DNA from: [Mycobacterium] stephanolepidis
GTDB taxonomy: Bacteria > Actinomycetota > Actinomycetes > Mycobacteriales > Mycobacteriaceae
Direction: 5' to 3'
Length of the DNA stretch: 64,000 bases
NCBI RefSeq assembly: GCF_002356335.1
Contig: NZ_AP018165.1
Coordinates: 3,472,001-3,536,000 of the forward strand
In this document: one piece after another, positions 51,845-59,559 of the stretch
Layout of the letters: the number at the start of each line of letters is the position of its first letter
Numbering within the stretch: the stretch's first letter is position 1
Position numbers and translations under genes: made by a program
Notes under the pieces: generated by a model
The model's database searches: none
Seen by the model: only the letters and a program-made list of their open reading frames with translations
What the model was told of the DNA's origin: nothing

Positions 51845-52471
51845 CTATTCCGATCGCCGCAAGAAATTTTGGACAATTCTGTCGACGAACCCGCCGTCGA
51901 CGGACTCACCCGTCACGATGACGCGGTAGTACAACGGCGCCACCAACTGCTCGGCCAGAACAGCAACATCCACATCGGCCGGCAGCTCCCCTCGCCGCAC
52001 GGCGCGCGCGATGGGAATCTGGTCGCGCGCTTGTTGCTCGCGTAGATAGCGGGCGCGGAACGCGTCGGCGAGCTGCGGGTCATGCTGCGACTGGCCGATC
52101 AAGGCCCGGAACACCGCGCCGGCGTCATCGGTGGTGAGAAATTGCGCGGTGGTGGCGAGGTGGTGCCGGAGGTCAGCCTCGAGGCTGCCGAGGTCTGGCG
52201 GATCGAGCTGAAAGGCGGCATCTTCCAGAAAGACGTCCATCAACACGTCCGCCTTCGAGTTCCACCATCGGTAGACGGTCTGCTTGGCCACCCCCGCGGC
52301 CTTGGCGATGCCCTCCATGGTGACTCCGGCATAGCCCTTGGCGACCAGCAGATCATCGGCAGCGTGAATGACGGCTTCGCGCGCGGTCTCGCTGCGGCCA
52401 TGGCGGTTTCCGAAATGACGGCGCGCCTCATCGAGCTCTCGAGCCTTCGCCGTCTCATTCACAGCATTCAT
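51845..52471 (-). CDS. TetR-family transcriptional regulator
   Basis: This 208-residue protein has a typical TetR helix-turn-helix (VTMEGIAKAAGVAKQTVYRW) followed by a helical ligand domain. It is divergent from the O-methyltransferase gene with a palindrome in between and is followed by the nitroreductase gene 28 bases later on the same strand. It probably controls both directions. The ligand is unknown. Confidence 0.92.
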   Translation of the reverse strand: MNAVNETAKARELDEARRHFGNRHGRSETAREAVIHAADDLLVAKGYAGVTMEGIAKAAGVAKQTVYRWWNSKADVLMDVFLEDAAFQLDPPDLGSLEADLRHHLATTAQFLTTDDAGAVFRALIGQSQHDPQLADAFRARYLREQQARDQIPIARAVRRGELPADVDVAVLAEQLVAPLYYRVIVTGESVDGGFVDRIVQNFLRRSE

Positions 52472-52489
52472 CGAATCATCACCCTAGAC

Positions 52490-52509
52490 TAGACGAGACG
52501 TTGCGTCTA
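52490..52509. promoter_or_regulatory. Probable TetR operator
   Basis: TAGACG at 52490-52495 and CGTCTA at 52504-52509 form a 6-bp inverted repeat with an 8-base spacer, between the divergent TetR and O-methyltransferase starts. Both size and location suit a TetR-type site. Confidence 0.55.
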
Positions 52510-52519
52510 TTCTAAACGC

Positions 52520-53161
52520 ATGACAACAACACTTCATGAACCCGAATTCGCCACGATCGTGGACCGGCTCTTCGAGAACGCGTCGCATGATGCGCCACCC
52601 GTCGACCGGGACGCCTTCCACACAAAGTCCGTCGAGGAGCGCGTCGAGCTGTTCCAGAACACCTACGTCCCCATCGCTCCCGATGCCGGACGGCTGCTCT
52701 ACAGCCTGGTCCGCGCGGCCAAGCCGAAGACGATCGTCGAGTACGGCCTGTCGTACGGCATCTCGACCCTGCATTCGGCCGCCGCTGTTCGCGATAACGG
52801 ATTTGGACGCATCATCACCACCGAGATGAACACCACGAAGATCGCGGCTTCCCGCGCGACCTTCGCCGAGGCCGGGGTGTCCGACCTGATCACCATCCTG
52901 GAGGGCGATGCCCGCGAGACGCTGAAGACGGTTGAGGGGCCCATCGAATTTCTGCTGCTCGACGGCTGGCCGGACCTCGATCTGCCGATCCTCAAGCTCC
53001 TCGAGGACAAGCTGGCACCCGGCGCGCTCGTCATTGCCGACAACGTCGGATTCGAAAGCAGCAAGCCATATTTGGAGTACATCCGTACCCCAGAGAACGG
53101 CTATGTGAGCGTGGCCTCACCCATCGGGGAATGCATGGAGCTCAGCTGCCGTTGTGTGTAG
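52520..53161 (+). CDS. O-methyltransferase
   Basis: The 213-residue protein belongs to the class I SAM-dependent O-methyltransferase family 3: KTIVEYGLSYGISTLH is the SAM-binding loop, ITTEMNTTKI and GDARETLK follow, and FLLLDGWPDLDLPI contains the metal-site region. No signal peptide is present. Its divergent TetR neighbour suggests induction by a small molecule, perhaps the methyl acceptor. The substrate is unknown. Confidence 0.9.
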   Translation: MTTTLHEPEFATIVDRLFENASHDAPPVDRDAFHTKSVEERVELFQNTYVPIAPDAGRLLYSLVRAAKPKTIVEYGLSYGISTLHSAAAVRDNGFGRIITTEMNTTKIAASRATFAEAGVSDLITILEGDARETLKTVEGPIEFLLLDGWPDLDLPILKLLEDKLAPGALVIADNVGFESSKPYLEYIRTPENGYVSVASPIGECMELSCRCV

Positions 53162-53252
53162 CGGTGCAATATCACCCAAAGCGTTGGCGGCGGTCGTCTC
53201 GCCAAAGTCTCCCGCCGCCAACGCCTTCAGAACCACTCCAGGAAGGTGTGGC

Positions 53253-53609
53253 ATGTTCAAATCTACCCTCGGCCTGTCGGCAGTGGCGTGTACTTCGCTC
53301 GCATTGCTGTCTGCGGCGCCCGCTTCCGCGGGACCCAAATCCCCACAGACACCCAGCGAACTCGGTGCCCAGCTGCAATCGCAGGGCTATAAAGTTCAGT
53401 ACGAACGAATCGGCAACTGCGCCTTGGATGCCGGCTCGGTGGTCGGCACCCGGATTGGCCCGGCGGTGTGGGCGGATACCACCACCCAGACCAAGGCCGG
53501 TGGCGGCGTCGGTGACGGAGCCGGTACCCGCGGAGGCGTCACCTGGAGCCACGATGTTGACCACCAGATCGCTTACATCACGGTGGCGTGCAAACGCGCC
53601 GCGAAGTGA
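53253..53609 (+). CDS. Small secreted protein of unknown function
   Basis: This 118-residue precursor has a signal peptide (FKSTLGLSAVACTSLALLSA, cleavage after PASA). The mature protein of about 92 residues has two cysteines (GNCALDAG and TVACKRAA), which could form a disulfide, and a glycine-rich middle. AGGAAGG precedes ATG 53253. Similar short proteins are common in mycobacteria; no function can be named. Confidence 0.8.
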   Translation: MFKSTLGLSAVACTSLALLSAAPASAGPKSPQTPSELGAQLQSQGYKVQYERIGNCALDAGSVVGTRIGPAVWADTTTQTKAGGGVGDGAGTRGGVTWSHDVDHQIAYITVACKRAAK

Positions 53610-53723
53610 ACTAGTGGCGATTGGCAAATAATTGGATGCGCCAGCCGCCCCGGAGACGTAACATGCCTGAAATCATCAGTGCCGCAAGGTAGCTGACGAG
53701 TCTCCGGATAGAGGATTTCTGTC

Positions 53724-54233
53724 GTGACGACGTGGACCACCCGAGCCGAGCTTCCCGAGGATGTTTCAGCGATACGTGCGGTCAATATCGCGGCCTTCCC
53801 TGCCCATGACGAGGCCGACTTGGTTGATGCGTTGCGCGCAGATCCGGCGGCATGGATCGACGGTCTGTCCACCGCGAGTGTCGACGCCGGGGGTGAAATC
53901 GTGGCCCATGCACTGCTCACCCGGTGCACCGTGGGCGCAGGACCCGCACTGGCCCTGGGGCCATGTGCGGTCTTGCCGCCTTTTCAACGCACCGGGGCAG
54001 GTTCGGCGGCCATTCGCGCCGGCCTCGAGCGCGCAAGCAGTCTCGGCGAGAACTTGGTCGTGGTGCTCGGGCACGCCCTCTACTACCCACGATTCGGATT
54101 CACACCGGCATCCGCCTTCGGTGTCAGCGCGGGCTTCGAAGTCACCGATGACACGTTCCTCGCGCTGGCATTAGACCCGCAGCACGAAACGCCGCGCGGC
54201 CAGATCATCTACCCGGCAGCGTTCGGCGTCTGA
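53724..54233 (+). CDS. GNAT-family N-acetyltransferase
   Basis: The 169-residue protein has the GNAT pattern: VSAIRAVNIAAFPAHDEADL, then LGPCAVLPPFQRTGAGSAAI with the acetyl-CoA loop (QxxGxG/A), and LGHALYYPRFGFTPA. GTG 53724 starts it. It resembles YhbS-like acetyltransferases. The acceptor is unknown. It is the last chromosomal gene before the tmRNA att site. Confidence 0.9.
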   Translation: MTTWTTRAELPEDVSAIRAVNIAAFPAHDEADLVDALRADPAAWIDGLSTASVDAGGEIVAHALLTRCTVGAGPALALGPCAVLPPFQRTGAGSAAIRAGLERASSLGENLVVVLGHALYYPRFGFTPASAFGVSAGFEVTDDTFLALALDPQHETPRGQIIYPAAFGV

Positions 54234-54250
54234 CGGGCCGCCTCAAAGCA

Positions 54251-54284
54251 GAAGACCCCCCGAATATTCGGGGGGTCTTCTTTT
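54251..54284. terminator. Bidirectional terminator shared with tmRNA
   Basis: A perfect 11-bp or longer stem (GAAGACCCCCC with GGGGGGTCTTC, short GAATATTC centre) is followed by TTTT. It lies between the GNAT gene and the 3' end of the interrupted tmRNA gene and serves both. Confidence 0.9.
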
Positions 54285-54285
54285 G

Positions 54286-54311
54286 TGGAGCTGCCGGGAA
54301 TTGAACCCCGC
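54286..54311 (-). other. attL: 3' end remnant of the tmRNA gene (ssrA)
   Basis: On the minus strand this reads TTCAATTCCCGGCAGCTCCA, which is the T-loop and acceptor end of mycobacterial tmRNA with one difference. The rest of tmRNA does not follow to the right, so this is the duplicated core left by phage insertion. The intact tmRNA gene should lie at the other prophage end, beyond 64000. Confidence 0.85.
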
Positions 54312-54573
54312 CCTGACCTGCAGTTTTGGGGCCTGAACTGCGTTTAAGCGATTCTCGACGATTTTCACCCTGTAGCGCCACCTGCGGGTTTGCCTGACGA
54401 TGTTGACCACGTCAACAAGCGTCGCGGCGCACACTGATCAACCCGCCCACGAGAACCGGGTCAGAGCCCGCCGCAACCCGCAATCGACCCGACGCCACGA
54501 CACTTCACTAGACCCCGGTGTAAGGTCGTCTTGTCTATTAGCTGTGGGCGGTATCACTGGGGGTGACCAAACG
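54312..54573. other. Phage attL arm and toxin promoter region
   Basis: No gene is supported here. The region should hold integrase arm sites and the promoter of the WXG100 operon. Confidence 0.5.
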
Positions 54574-54885
54574 ATGGGCCGACTCGAGGTCGATCCCGAA
54601 TCGCTGCATCGGTCGGCTAATGAGATGGACCGGCTACTGGCCGCACACCGTGCCGCGCACACCAAAGCCCACGGACAGATCAGCGCCGCCATGTCCGGAT
54701 GGGTCGGTGGCGCGGCCTCGACCCTGAGCAGCGAGTCGACTAACTGGCAGGGCCACTCCAAGCACGTCGAGAACGAATCCACCCACTATCGCGATGCCTT
54801 CGATCAGATCGGGTACGCGTTCGCCGGGATGGAAGAACAAACCGCCGTCAACATCCTGGGCAACCGTCCACAGGCCAAGGCCTGA
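54574..54885 (+). CDS. WXG100-family ESX partner protein
   Basis: The 103-residue protein has two helices and the SGWVGGA turn of WXG100 proteins, starting MGRLEVDPESLHRSANEMD. It is closely related to the protein at 37215-37529 in the other prophage. The toxin gene starts three bases after its stop, as in that locus. ATG 54574 follows GGGGGTGA. It would dimerise with the toxin N-terminal domain for type VII export; this is inference from the pairing. Confidence 0.9.
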   Translation: MGRLEVDPESLHRSANEMDRLLAAHRAAHTKAHGQISAAMSGWVGGAASTLSSESTNWQGHSKHVENESTHYRDAFDQIGYAFAGMEEQTAVNILGNRPQAKA

Positions 54886-54888
54886 CCC

Positions 54889-56625
54889 ATGTCGTTGTCG
54901 CTGGCCGAAATCAAACGCGCCAAAGTCCAAACGTTCCGTGACGTAGCCGATGCCCTCGACGGCATGGCCGGGGCGAACCAGGACATGAAACGCGGTGTAG
55001 AGCGTCTGCCGATCATGGGCGACGGCTGGAAAGGCGTCTCCGGGGATGCCGCCCACCAGGACATCGACACGCACGGCAAGTACCTCGACGGCCACGCCCA
55101 AGCCCAACAGGGCGCGGCCCGCAAGATCCGCGCCGCTGCCGACGAATTCGAGGGCGTGCAACAGCTGCTCAAGAAGATCGAAAGCGACGCAGCCAACGGC
55201 AAATTCAGCATCAACTACGACACCGGTGAAGTCACCCCGCCGAACGGCAAGTACGACAAAAACGAGTTGGACTACCTGACCAACACACTGCGGCAGATCC
55301 GCGCAGCCGGTGACGCCGCGAACACCGACCTCGAGGCGGCGGTCAAAGCCGCCCAGACACTTCCCGATCCGTCCGGTTTGGCCGGTGCGGCACTTCCGGT
55401 TACGCCGAACTCCTCGACCAAGCCCGATGGCTCCTTTGGTGCACTGCAGAATCTTGCCACCGCCAAACCTGACGGGCGGCCCGCAGAAACTCAGGCCGCC
55501 GCCGCGGGCGCCGATACACAGGCCAATTACAAAGAGTGGTACCCGAAAGCGCCCGCGACGGGCGACAAGATCACCATCGACCCCACTAAAGCGGGCAGCT
55601 TCACCGGGACGGTCGGTGCGCTCGAGAAACTTCCCGGCACCCCCAAACCCCCGGACGGCTTCGGCACCGGTGTCGCCCGAAAATTCGGGGACGGTGTCAA
55701 CAGCCGTGTCGACGGGATAGTCGACGAAGCCAAAAACCTGACCGGACAAGGCGGACCCGGCGCACCGGGCGTGGCCGAATCCTGGGCGAAATTCGTACTC
55801 GGTACCGCCGATCAGATGGCCAACCCTCTCGGATCGCTGCCCGGCGATGTCAAAGATCTCGTCAACGACCCTGCGGGATTCGCAGGCAAGAAACTGTTCG
55901 ACGTTGCTTCGGTCGCTACCACTGGGCCCCTCGGCGGTGAAGCATCAGCCGGAATGCGCGGACTACTCGGCGACCTCACCGGCGCAGAAACACGAGCAAT
56001 CCCACACAGCATCGACACCCCCCACCCCGCACCGGTGGTAGAACACACCCCAGCCGGTCTCGCCGACCATCCGGCGCCGAGTGGCGGGCATTCTGCAGGT
56101 GGCGATCATATGCAGACGGGGCCGCAAGCTCCCGAACTCAATCACGTATCTGCCGAATCCGGCGGCCCCGGCGGATGGAATCAAGAACTGAACAAGCCCG
56201 CGCCGAACACGCATTACAACGTCGACGACCGGTTCCAGTACAGCACTGACGATCAGCGCCGCGTCGGCCATGCCGAGATGACGTATGACCACGGAGCCGA
56301 AACCGGAGACCGGAACGGCCATCAACAGCGGATCGCCGGTGGCCCCGACCGGCTACCTGGAGACCAAGGCGGCCACATATTCGGTACTCAATTCGGCGGC
56401 CCGGGCGAGGCGATCAACATCACGGCCATGCGCGACACGCTCAATCAAGTCGGGGCCCGCGACTACTACAACCTTGAAACCCAATGGCGACAACTCGCGG
56501 AGCACGGGCAAGTTCAGGTGAAGGTGGACATCTCGTATCCCGGCGATTCACTACGCCCCGAGTCGTACACCGTCGAGACATACGTTGACGGAAAGCTCAA
56601 CAGTACCTACCATTTCGACAATTAA
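54889..56625 (+). CDS. WXG-type polymorphic toxin with DNA/RNA nonspecific endonuclease domain
   Basis: The 578-residue protein shares its first 300 or so residues with the GH-E toxin at 35438-37210, including GWKGVSGDAAH (WXG-like) and the shared linker KITIDPTKAGSF. After a variable region and a proline- and histidine-rich linker, the C-terminal 140 residues contain GDQGGHIFGTQFGGPGE and AINITAM, the histidine-asparagine core of the nonspecific endonuclease family (Endonuclea_NS_2), then YYNLETQWRQL and VDISYPGD. It should cut DNA or RNA in target cells. The immunity gene follows. Confidence 0.88.
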   Translation: MSLSLAEIKRAKVQTFRDVADALDGMAGANQDMKRGVERLPIMGDGWKGVSGDAAHQDIDTHGKYLDGHAQAQQGAARKIRAAADEFEGVQQLLKKIESDAANGKFSINYDTGEVTPPNGKYDKNELDYLTNTLRQIRAAGDAANTDLEAAVKAAQTLPDPSGLAGAALPVTPNSSTKPDGSFGALQNLATAKPDGRPAETQAAAAGADTQANYKEWYPKAPATGDKITIDPTKAGSFTGTVGALEKLPGTPKPPDGFGTGVARKFGDGVNSRVDGIVDEAKNLTGQGGPGAPGVAESWAKFVLGTADQMANPLGSLPGDVKDLVNDPAGFAGKKLFDVASVATTGPLGGEASAGMRGLLGDLTGAETRAIPHSIDTPHPAPVVEHTPAGLADHPAPSGGHSAGGDHMQTGPQAPELNHVSAESGGPGGWNQELNKPAPNTHYNVDDRFQYSTDDQRRVGHAEMTYDHGAETGDRNGHQQRIAGGPDRLPGDQGGHIFGTQFGGPGEAINITAMRDTLNQVGARDYYNLETQWRQLAEHGQVQVKVDISYPGDSLRPESYTVETYVDGKLNSTYHFDN

Positions 56626-56636
56626 GAGGGGATGGA

Positions 56637-57062
56637 ATGACTGACCAACCGCCGTACCTTGTCCAGCTCGGGGACGCGCAGACCAAGGTCGTCAAGCCGC
56701 TGTTCGACGCCCTCCCTGCTGGCTGGCGTGAGGCGACGGTGGAGTACCGCAAGGCAGGTTCTGTCGCAGAGTCGAAGGTCGTAGTGACCACTGATGACGG
56801 CCAGGCGGACATCGTCAAGTCTCCAATCGACATGATCCGCGCCTTCAAAGAGCTTCGCGAATACATGGCTTCCCAAGGCAACGGTGCATGGCTTTCCGTG
56901 ACCTTGACCGCCAAGCCGGACGGGAAGTGCTCGTTCGATTACAACTACAACGAGCTTCCCAATTGGACGGTTCAACCCACGGATGAGACGTACATCGAAG
57001 ACCTGAGCAAGTACCCGCGTCCAGCCGATCAGATCCCCGCCTGGTACCCGCGGGCTATCTGA
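56637..57062 (+). CDS. YezG-like immunity protein
   Basis: This 141-residue protein resembles YezG/DUF600 immunity proteins that protect against nonspecific endonuclease toxins: PLFDALPAGWREATVEYRKA, MIRAFKELREYMASQG and SFDYNYNELPNW. It begins 11 bases after the toxin stop with GGGGATGG upstream. Both the order and the family fit an antidote for the adjacent toxin. Confidence 0.82.
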   Translation: MTDQPPYLVQLGDAQTKVVKPLFDALPAGWREATVEYRKAGSVAESKVVVTTDDGQADIVKSPIDMIRAFKELREYMASQGNGAWLSVTLTAKPDGKCSFDYNYNELPNWTVQPTDETYIEDLSKYPRPADQIPAWYPRAI

Positions 57063-57113
57063 TCGATTGGGAGCTGCGCGGATTGTGGGCGCGCGGTCGT
57101 TCACTATTGAGCG

Positions 57114-57302
57114 ATGACTGCGATCAAGCGCTTTCAGAAGACAGGCACATGCGCCACCTGCTCGGGGGCGATCCATTTTTATCCGGCACCGGTGACCGAT
57201 GAGCAGGCCGTCGCCGAAGGTGACAACCCAAGCGGCCAGTGGACTCATCTGGACACCGCTGATTGGATCGACGACCCGCACGACGCGAGGCCAGCCTCGT
57301 AA
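57114..57302 (+). CDS. Small phage protein with CxxC
   Basis: The 62-residue protein has one CxxC pair (GTCATCSGAI) and is otherwise acidic in the C-terminal part. No family is recognised. It follows the immunity gene by about 50 bases on the same strand. It may be a partial metal-binding module. Confidence 0.55.
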   Translation: MTAIKRFQKTGTCATCSGAIHFYPAPVTDEQAVAEGDNPSGQWTHLDTADWIDDPHDARPAS

Positions 57303-57418
57303 TAGCAGGTCAGGTCGGCGTTTCTAATCCCACGATTTGATGCCACACGGCGCTAAGCTTGGATCCAGCTTCACGGGGGTGAACAAAACTGAATCCAATC
57401 AAACAGAGGGGGAAACGA

Positions 57419-57949
57419 ATGACATCACTTCGAGCCGCATGCGCGCTGACGCTAGCGATCACCTGCGCCAGTTGCGGACAACCAGACCGTCCTGAACCCG
57501 TAGCGTCGGAAGCGCCGACTTCCGCGCTGGCGCCGCTCGACCTTGGCCGCAGCGACGGCACAACGTTCGATCCCTGCCACGCGTTCACGCCATCTGAGCT
57601 ACGCAATTGGGGGCTGACGCCCCAGCAGGTATACGCCGTCGGCGGGGTCAACACGGGCCTACGTGGATGCGAATGGGAATCTGCGAGCAACACCGAAATA
57701 TGGAATCTGAACATGTTCGTCAGCAACGTCACCGTTCAGAGTATGTGGGACAAGGGCGAGAAGAAGATTGCCGTCGCCGGGGTCGACGCTGCACAGCATC
57801 AAGAGCCTGAAATGTGCGTTGTCACCCTGCCTGCCCAGCGATCATCAGTCAGCGTGAATCTTGGGGGAGATTCCGGGAGGGCTGGTATTGACTTGTGCGC
57901 CAAGGCAGTTGAGATCGCCAAAGGGACACTGCCGAAGATTCCAAAATAG
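57419..57949 (+). CDS. DUF3558-type lipoprotein
   Basis: The 176-residue precursor has a signal peptide ending TCASCGQ, a lipobox-like site. The mature part resembles DUF3558 lipoproteins: FDPCHAFTPSELRNWGL, GLRGCEWES and the last cysteine in GIDLCAKAVEIAKG. It is the last gene of the plus-strand cassette and faces the phage lysis genes. Surface lipoproteins expressed from prophages often block other phages; here that is a guess. AGGGGGAAAC lies upstream of ATG 57419. Confidence 0.78.
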   Translation: MTSLRAACALTLAITCASCGQPDRPEPVASEAPTSALAPLDLGRSDGTTFDPCHAFTPSELRNWGLTPQQVYAVGGVNTGLRGCEWESASNTEIWNLNMFVSNVTVQSMWDKGEKKIAVAGVDAAQHQEPEMCVVTLPAQRSSVSVNLGGDSGRAGIDLCAKAVEIAKGTLPKIPK

Positions 57950-57961
57950 GGATCGGGCGAA

Positions 57962-58510
57962 CTACATAACCGGCGTGAATCGTTCGACGGTTGTCAGGTC
58001 AATCGTGGGGGGCACCCAGCTCGGTTCGGTGGTGAAGTCGGTGACGGTGGGTGCGACGAACCAGAACGAATCGAAGGTGTGTTCCTTGCCCAGCGCCTTC
58101 ATGGTTCCGAACTGCACCTGATACACCAGCTTGTGGCCCTCACCGAGTTGCAGCACAGTCGAATTCGCGAGCATGTCCAGGCCCACGCTGGCGCGCTGCT
58201 GATCGATTTCGGCTGGTGTCGGGTTCTCCCCTGCCGGCGCATCCAGGCGAGGTAGTTTCAGCACCCCGTTTTCGATGCGGGCTTCGAACGGCACGAGTAG
58301 CAGCGTGATCGGCGGTGTGTGCGTGGTCAGCCGGAACTGCGGCTCCGGGGGCGCTAGCTTGTTGTCCGGGCCGGCGACGCGCGGCGTGAACGTGATCGCG
58401 CCCCATGGTTTGAAATGGTCGGGGCGATACCCGGCATCGAGGGTGTCGGGCACGATGTTGCCGTACAGGCCGATGCATTTGAACCATGGGATATCTGCGA
58501 TGTCAGTCAT
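57962..58510 (-). CDS. Phage protein of unknown function
   Basis: The 182-residue protein is beta-rich, with no signal or membrane segment (MTDIADIPWFKCIGLYGNIV at the start, then PEPQFRLTTHTPPITLLLVP). It overlaps the next upstream gene by eight bases. It is the last gene of the phage late operon and ends 13 bases from the facing lipoprotein gene. The location near lysis genes does not show a function. Confidence 0.7.
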   Translation of the reverse strand: MTDIADIPWFKCIGLYGNIVPDTLDAGYRPDHFKPWGAITFTPRVAGPDNKLAPPEPQFRLTTHTPPITLLLVPFEARIENGVLKLPRLDAPAGENPTPAEIDQQRASVGLDMLANSTVLQLGEGHKLVYQVQFGTMKALGKEHTFDSFWFVAPTVTDFTTEPSWVPPTIDLTTVERFTPVM

Positions 58511-58838
58511 CGAAGGTGCCTTTGTCTTCCGTGTTGGTGACAGCTCCTTGCCGTTGGTAGCGGCGCAGGATGATCCAGAGAGCTTGGACTGCGAGGACGC
58601 CGCCGACGTAGACGGCCAGGCGCACTCCGTTGCGTCCGGGGTAGTCCTGATCGGATAGCGAGCTGGCCGAGTTTTGGATCAGCACCAACGTCAACAGCAC
58701 AGATTTCACGGCGTACGTTTTCCCGAGGCGGCTGCGCCACCATCCGCGGGAGCCCAGCATGTAGGTGGCGGTGTATCCGACCATTTGAACGGCCAGCACG
58801 CAAAGAGCGGCGTTCGCCAGCAGTTCGACCCGGATCAT
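58503..58838 (-). CDS. Phage membrane protein, holin-like
   Basis: This 111-residue protein has three hydrophobic helices (ALCVLAVQMVGYTATYM, VKSVLLTLVLIQNSAS, GVRLAVYVGGVLAVQALWII) and a charged C-terminus. It overlaps the upstream coiled-coil gene as ATGA. In mycobacteriophages such small membrane proteins next to the lysins act in holin function or timing. Which of the three membrane proteins here is the actual holin cannot be decided. Confidence 0.7.
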   Translation of the reverse strand: MIRVELLANAALCVLAVQMVGYTATYMLGSRGWWRSRLGKTYAVKSVLLTLVLIQNSASSLSDQDYPGRNGVRLAVYVGGVLAVQALWIILRRYQRQGAVTNTEDKGTFDD

Positions 58839-59041
58839 GCCGCACCGCCGATCAGCACCTTGCGTAGCGCATCGGTGAAACCGTTGAGCTGCAGCTCTTT
58901 ACGTAGCGCCGTTTCGGCTTTCCGGGCTCGTTCGTCGATGCGTTCGGCTTCCTTGCGCCGCTGCACAGCGTTCTCCTGTTCCTGCTCGGCGCGGTCTGCC
59001 CGCTCCCGGGCGGTCGCGATCTCGCGCTGCCACCAGGTCAT
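58835..59041 (-). CDS. Small phage coiled-coil protein
   Basis: The 68-residue protein is almost entirely helical, rich in Glu, Arg and Ala (ERADRAEQEQENAVQRRKEA), and would form a coiled coil. It overlaps both neighbours by four bases, so it is translationally coupled in the lysis cassette. No function is recognised. Confidence 0.65.
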   Translation of the reverse strand: MTWWQREIATARERADRAEQEQENAVQRRKEAERIDERARKAETALRKELQLNGFTDALRKVLIGGAA

Positions 59042-59334
59042 GGTGTGCGCTCCTGCGCGAGTTGGCGGATGGCCTCGACGATGGACTGCTGCACTTCGGC
59101 GGCCACGGTGGACCGCGCCGCCGTGGCCGCGAATTTCGCGATACTCTCGGCGTCTTCGTCGGACCGCTTCTCGAGGGCGGTGATCTCGCGATCCTTCTGC
59201 CCCATGATCTCTCGGTGGTGCACACCGAGCACTATCCAGCCACGGAACTGCGCCGTGACGAACGCGGCCACGAACACGATCAGGAACGACACAATGCCGA
59301 TGCCGTCCCACATGGCCGGGTTCAACCAGTTCAC
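59038..59334 (-). CDS. Phage membrane and coiled-coil protein, holin-associated
   Basis: This 98-residue protein (GTG start 59334) has an N-terminal membrane helix (IGIVSFLIVFVAAFVTAQF) followed by a charged coiled coil (QKDREITALEKRSDEDAES). Its start overlaps the holin stop as GTGA. The counterpart at 28952-29317 in the decayed prophage has the same layout and position. Confidence 0.75.
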   Translation of the reverse strand: MNWLNPAMWDGIGIVSFLIVFVAAFVTAQFRGWIVLGVHHREIMGQKDREITALEKRSDEDAESIAKFAATAARSTVAAEVQQSIVEAIRQLAQERTP

Positions 59335-59540
59335 TGGCCGTTGCCGCCTCGCGGAGTGTGGGCGACCGCCACAGCCTGGCCGCCGATCACAAACACTGTG
59401 CTGATCAGGTTCAGCCAGATCGGCGCGGCCTGGTCGTCGACGAGGTTGTAGTACTGCAGAAGCGAAAACAGTGCAATGGCGACTGCGTACAGCCATAGGC
59501 GCACCTTGGGTGTGAGAGCAGTACGGAGCTTGTCGAGCAT
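59331..59540 (-). CDS. Holin
   Basis: The 69-residue protein has two membrane helices (VRLWLYAVAIALFSLLQYY and APIWLNLISTVFVIGGQAV) and basic or polar ends. It follows LysB by 19 bases and matches the truncated copy at 28752-28955. The call rests on size, topology and location after the lysin genes. Confidence 0.78.
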   Translation of the reverse strand: MLDKLRTALTPKVRLWLYAVAIALFSLLQYYNLVDDQAAPIWLNLISTVFVIGGQAVAVAHTPRGGNGQ

Positions 59541-59559
59541 GGCAGTTCGTCCTTTCCGG

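Noticed and set aside
54312..54573. Search for a full tmRNA to the right of the 3' remnant
   Set aside because: The sequence does not continue as tmRNA; no tag-peptide frame or 5' domain is present.
54634..55749. 371-residue open frame on the minus strand
   Set aside because: It lies opposite the WXG100 and toxin genes and mirrors their codons; no start site or domain supports it.
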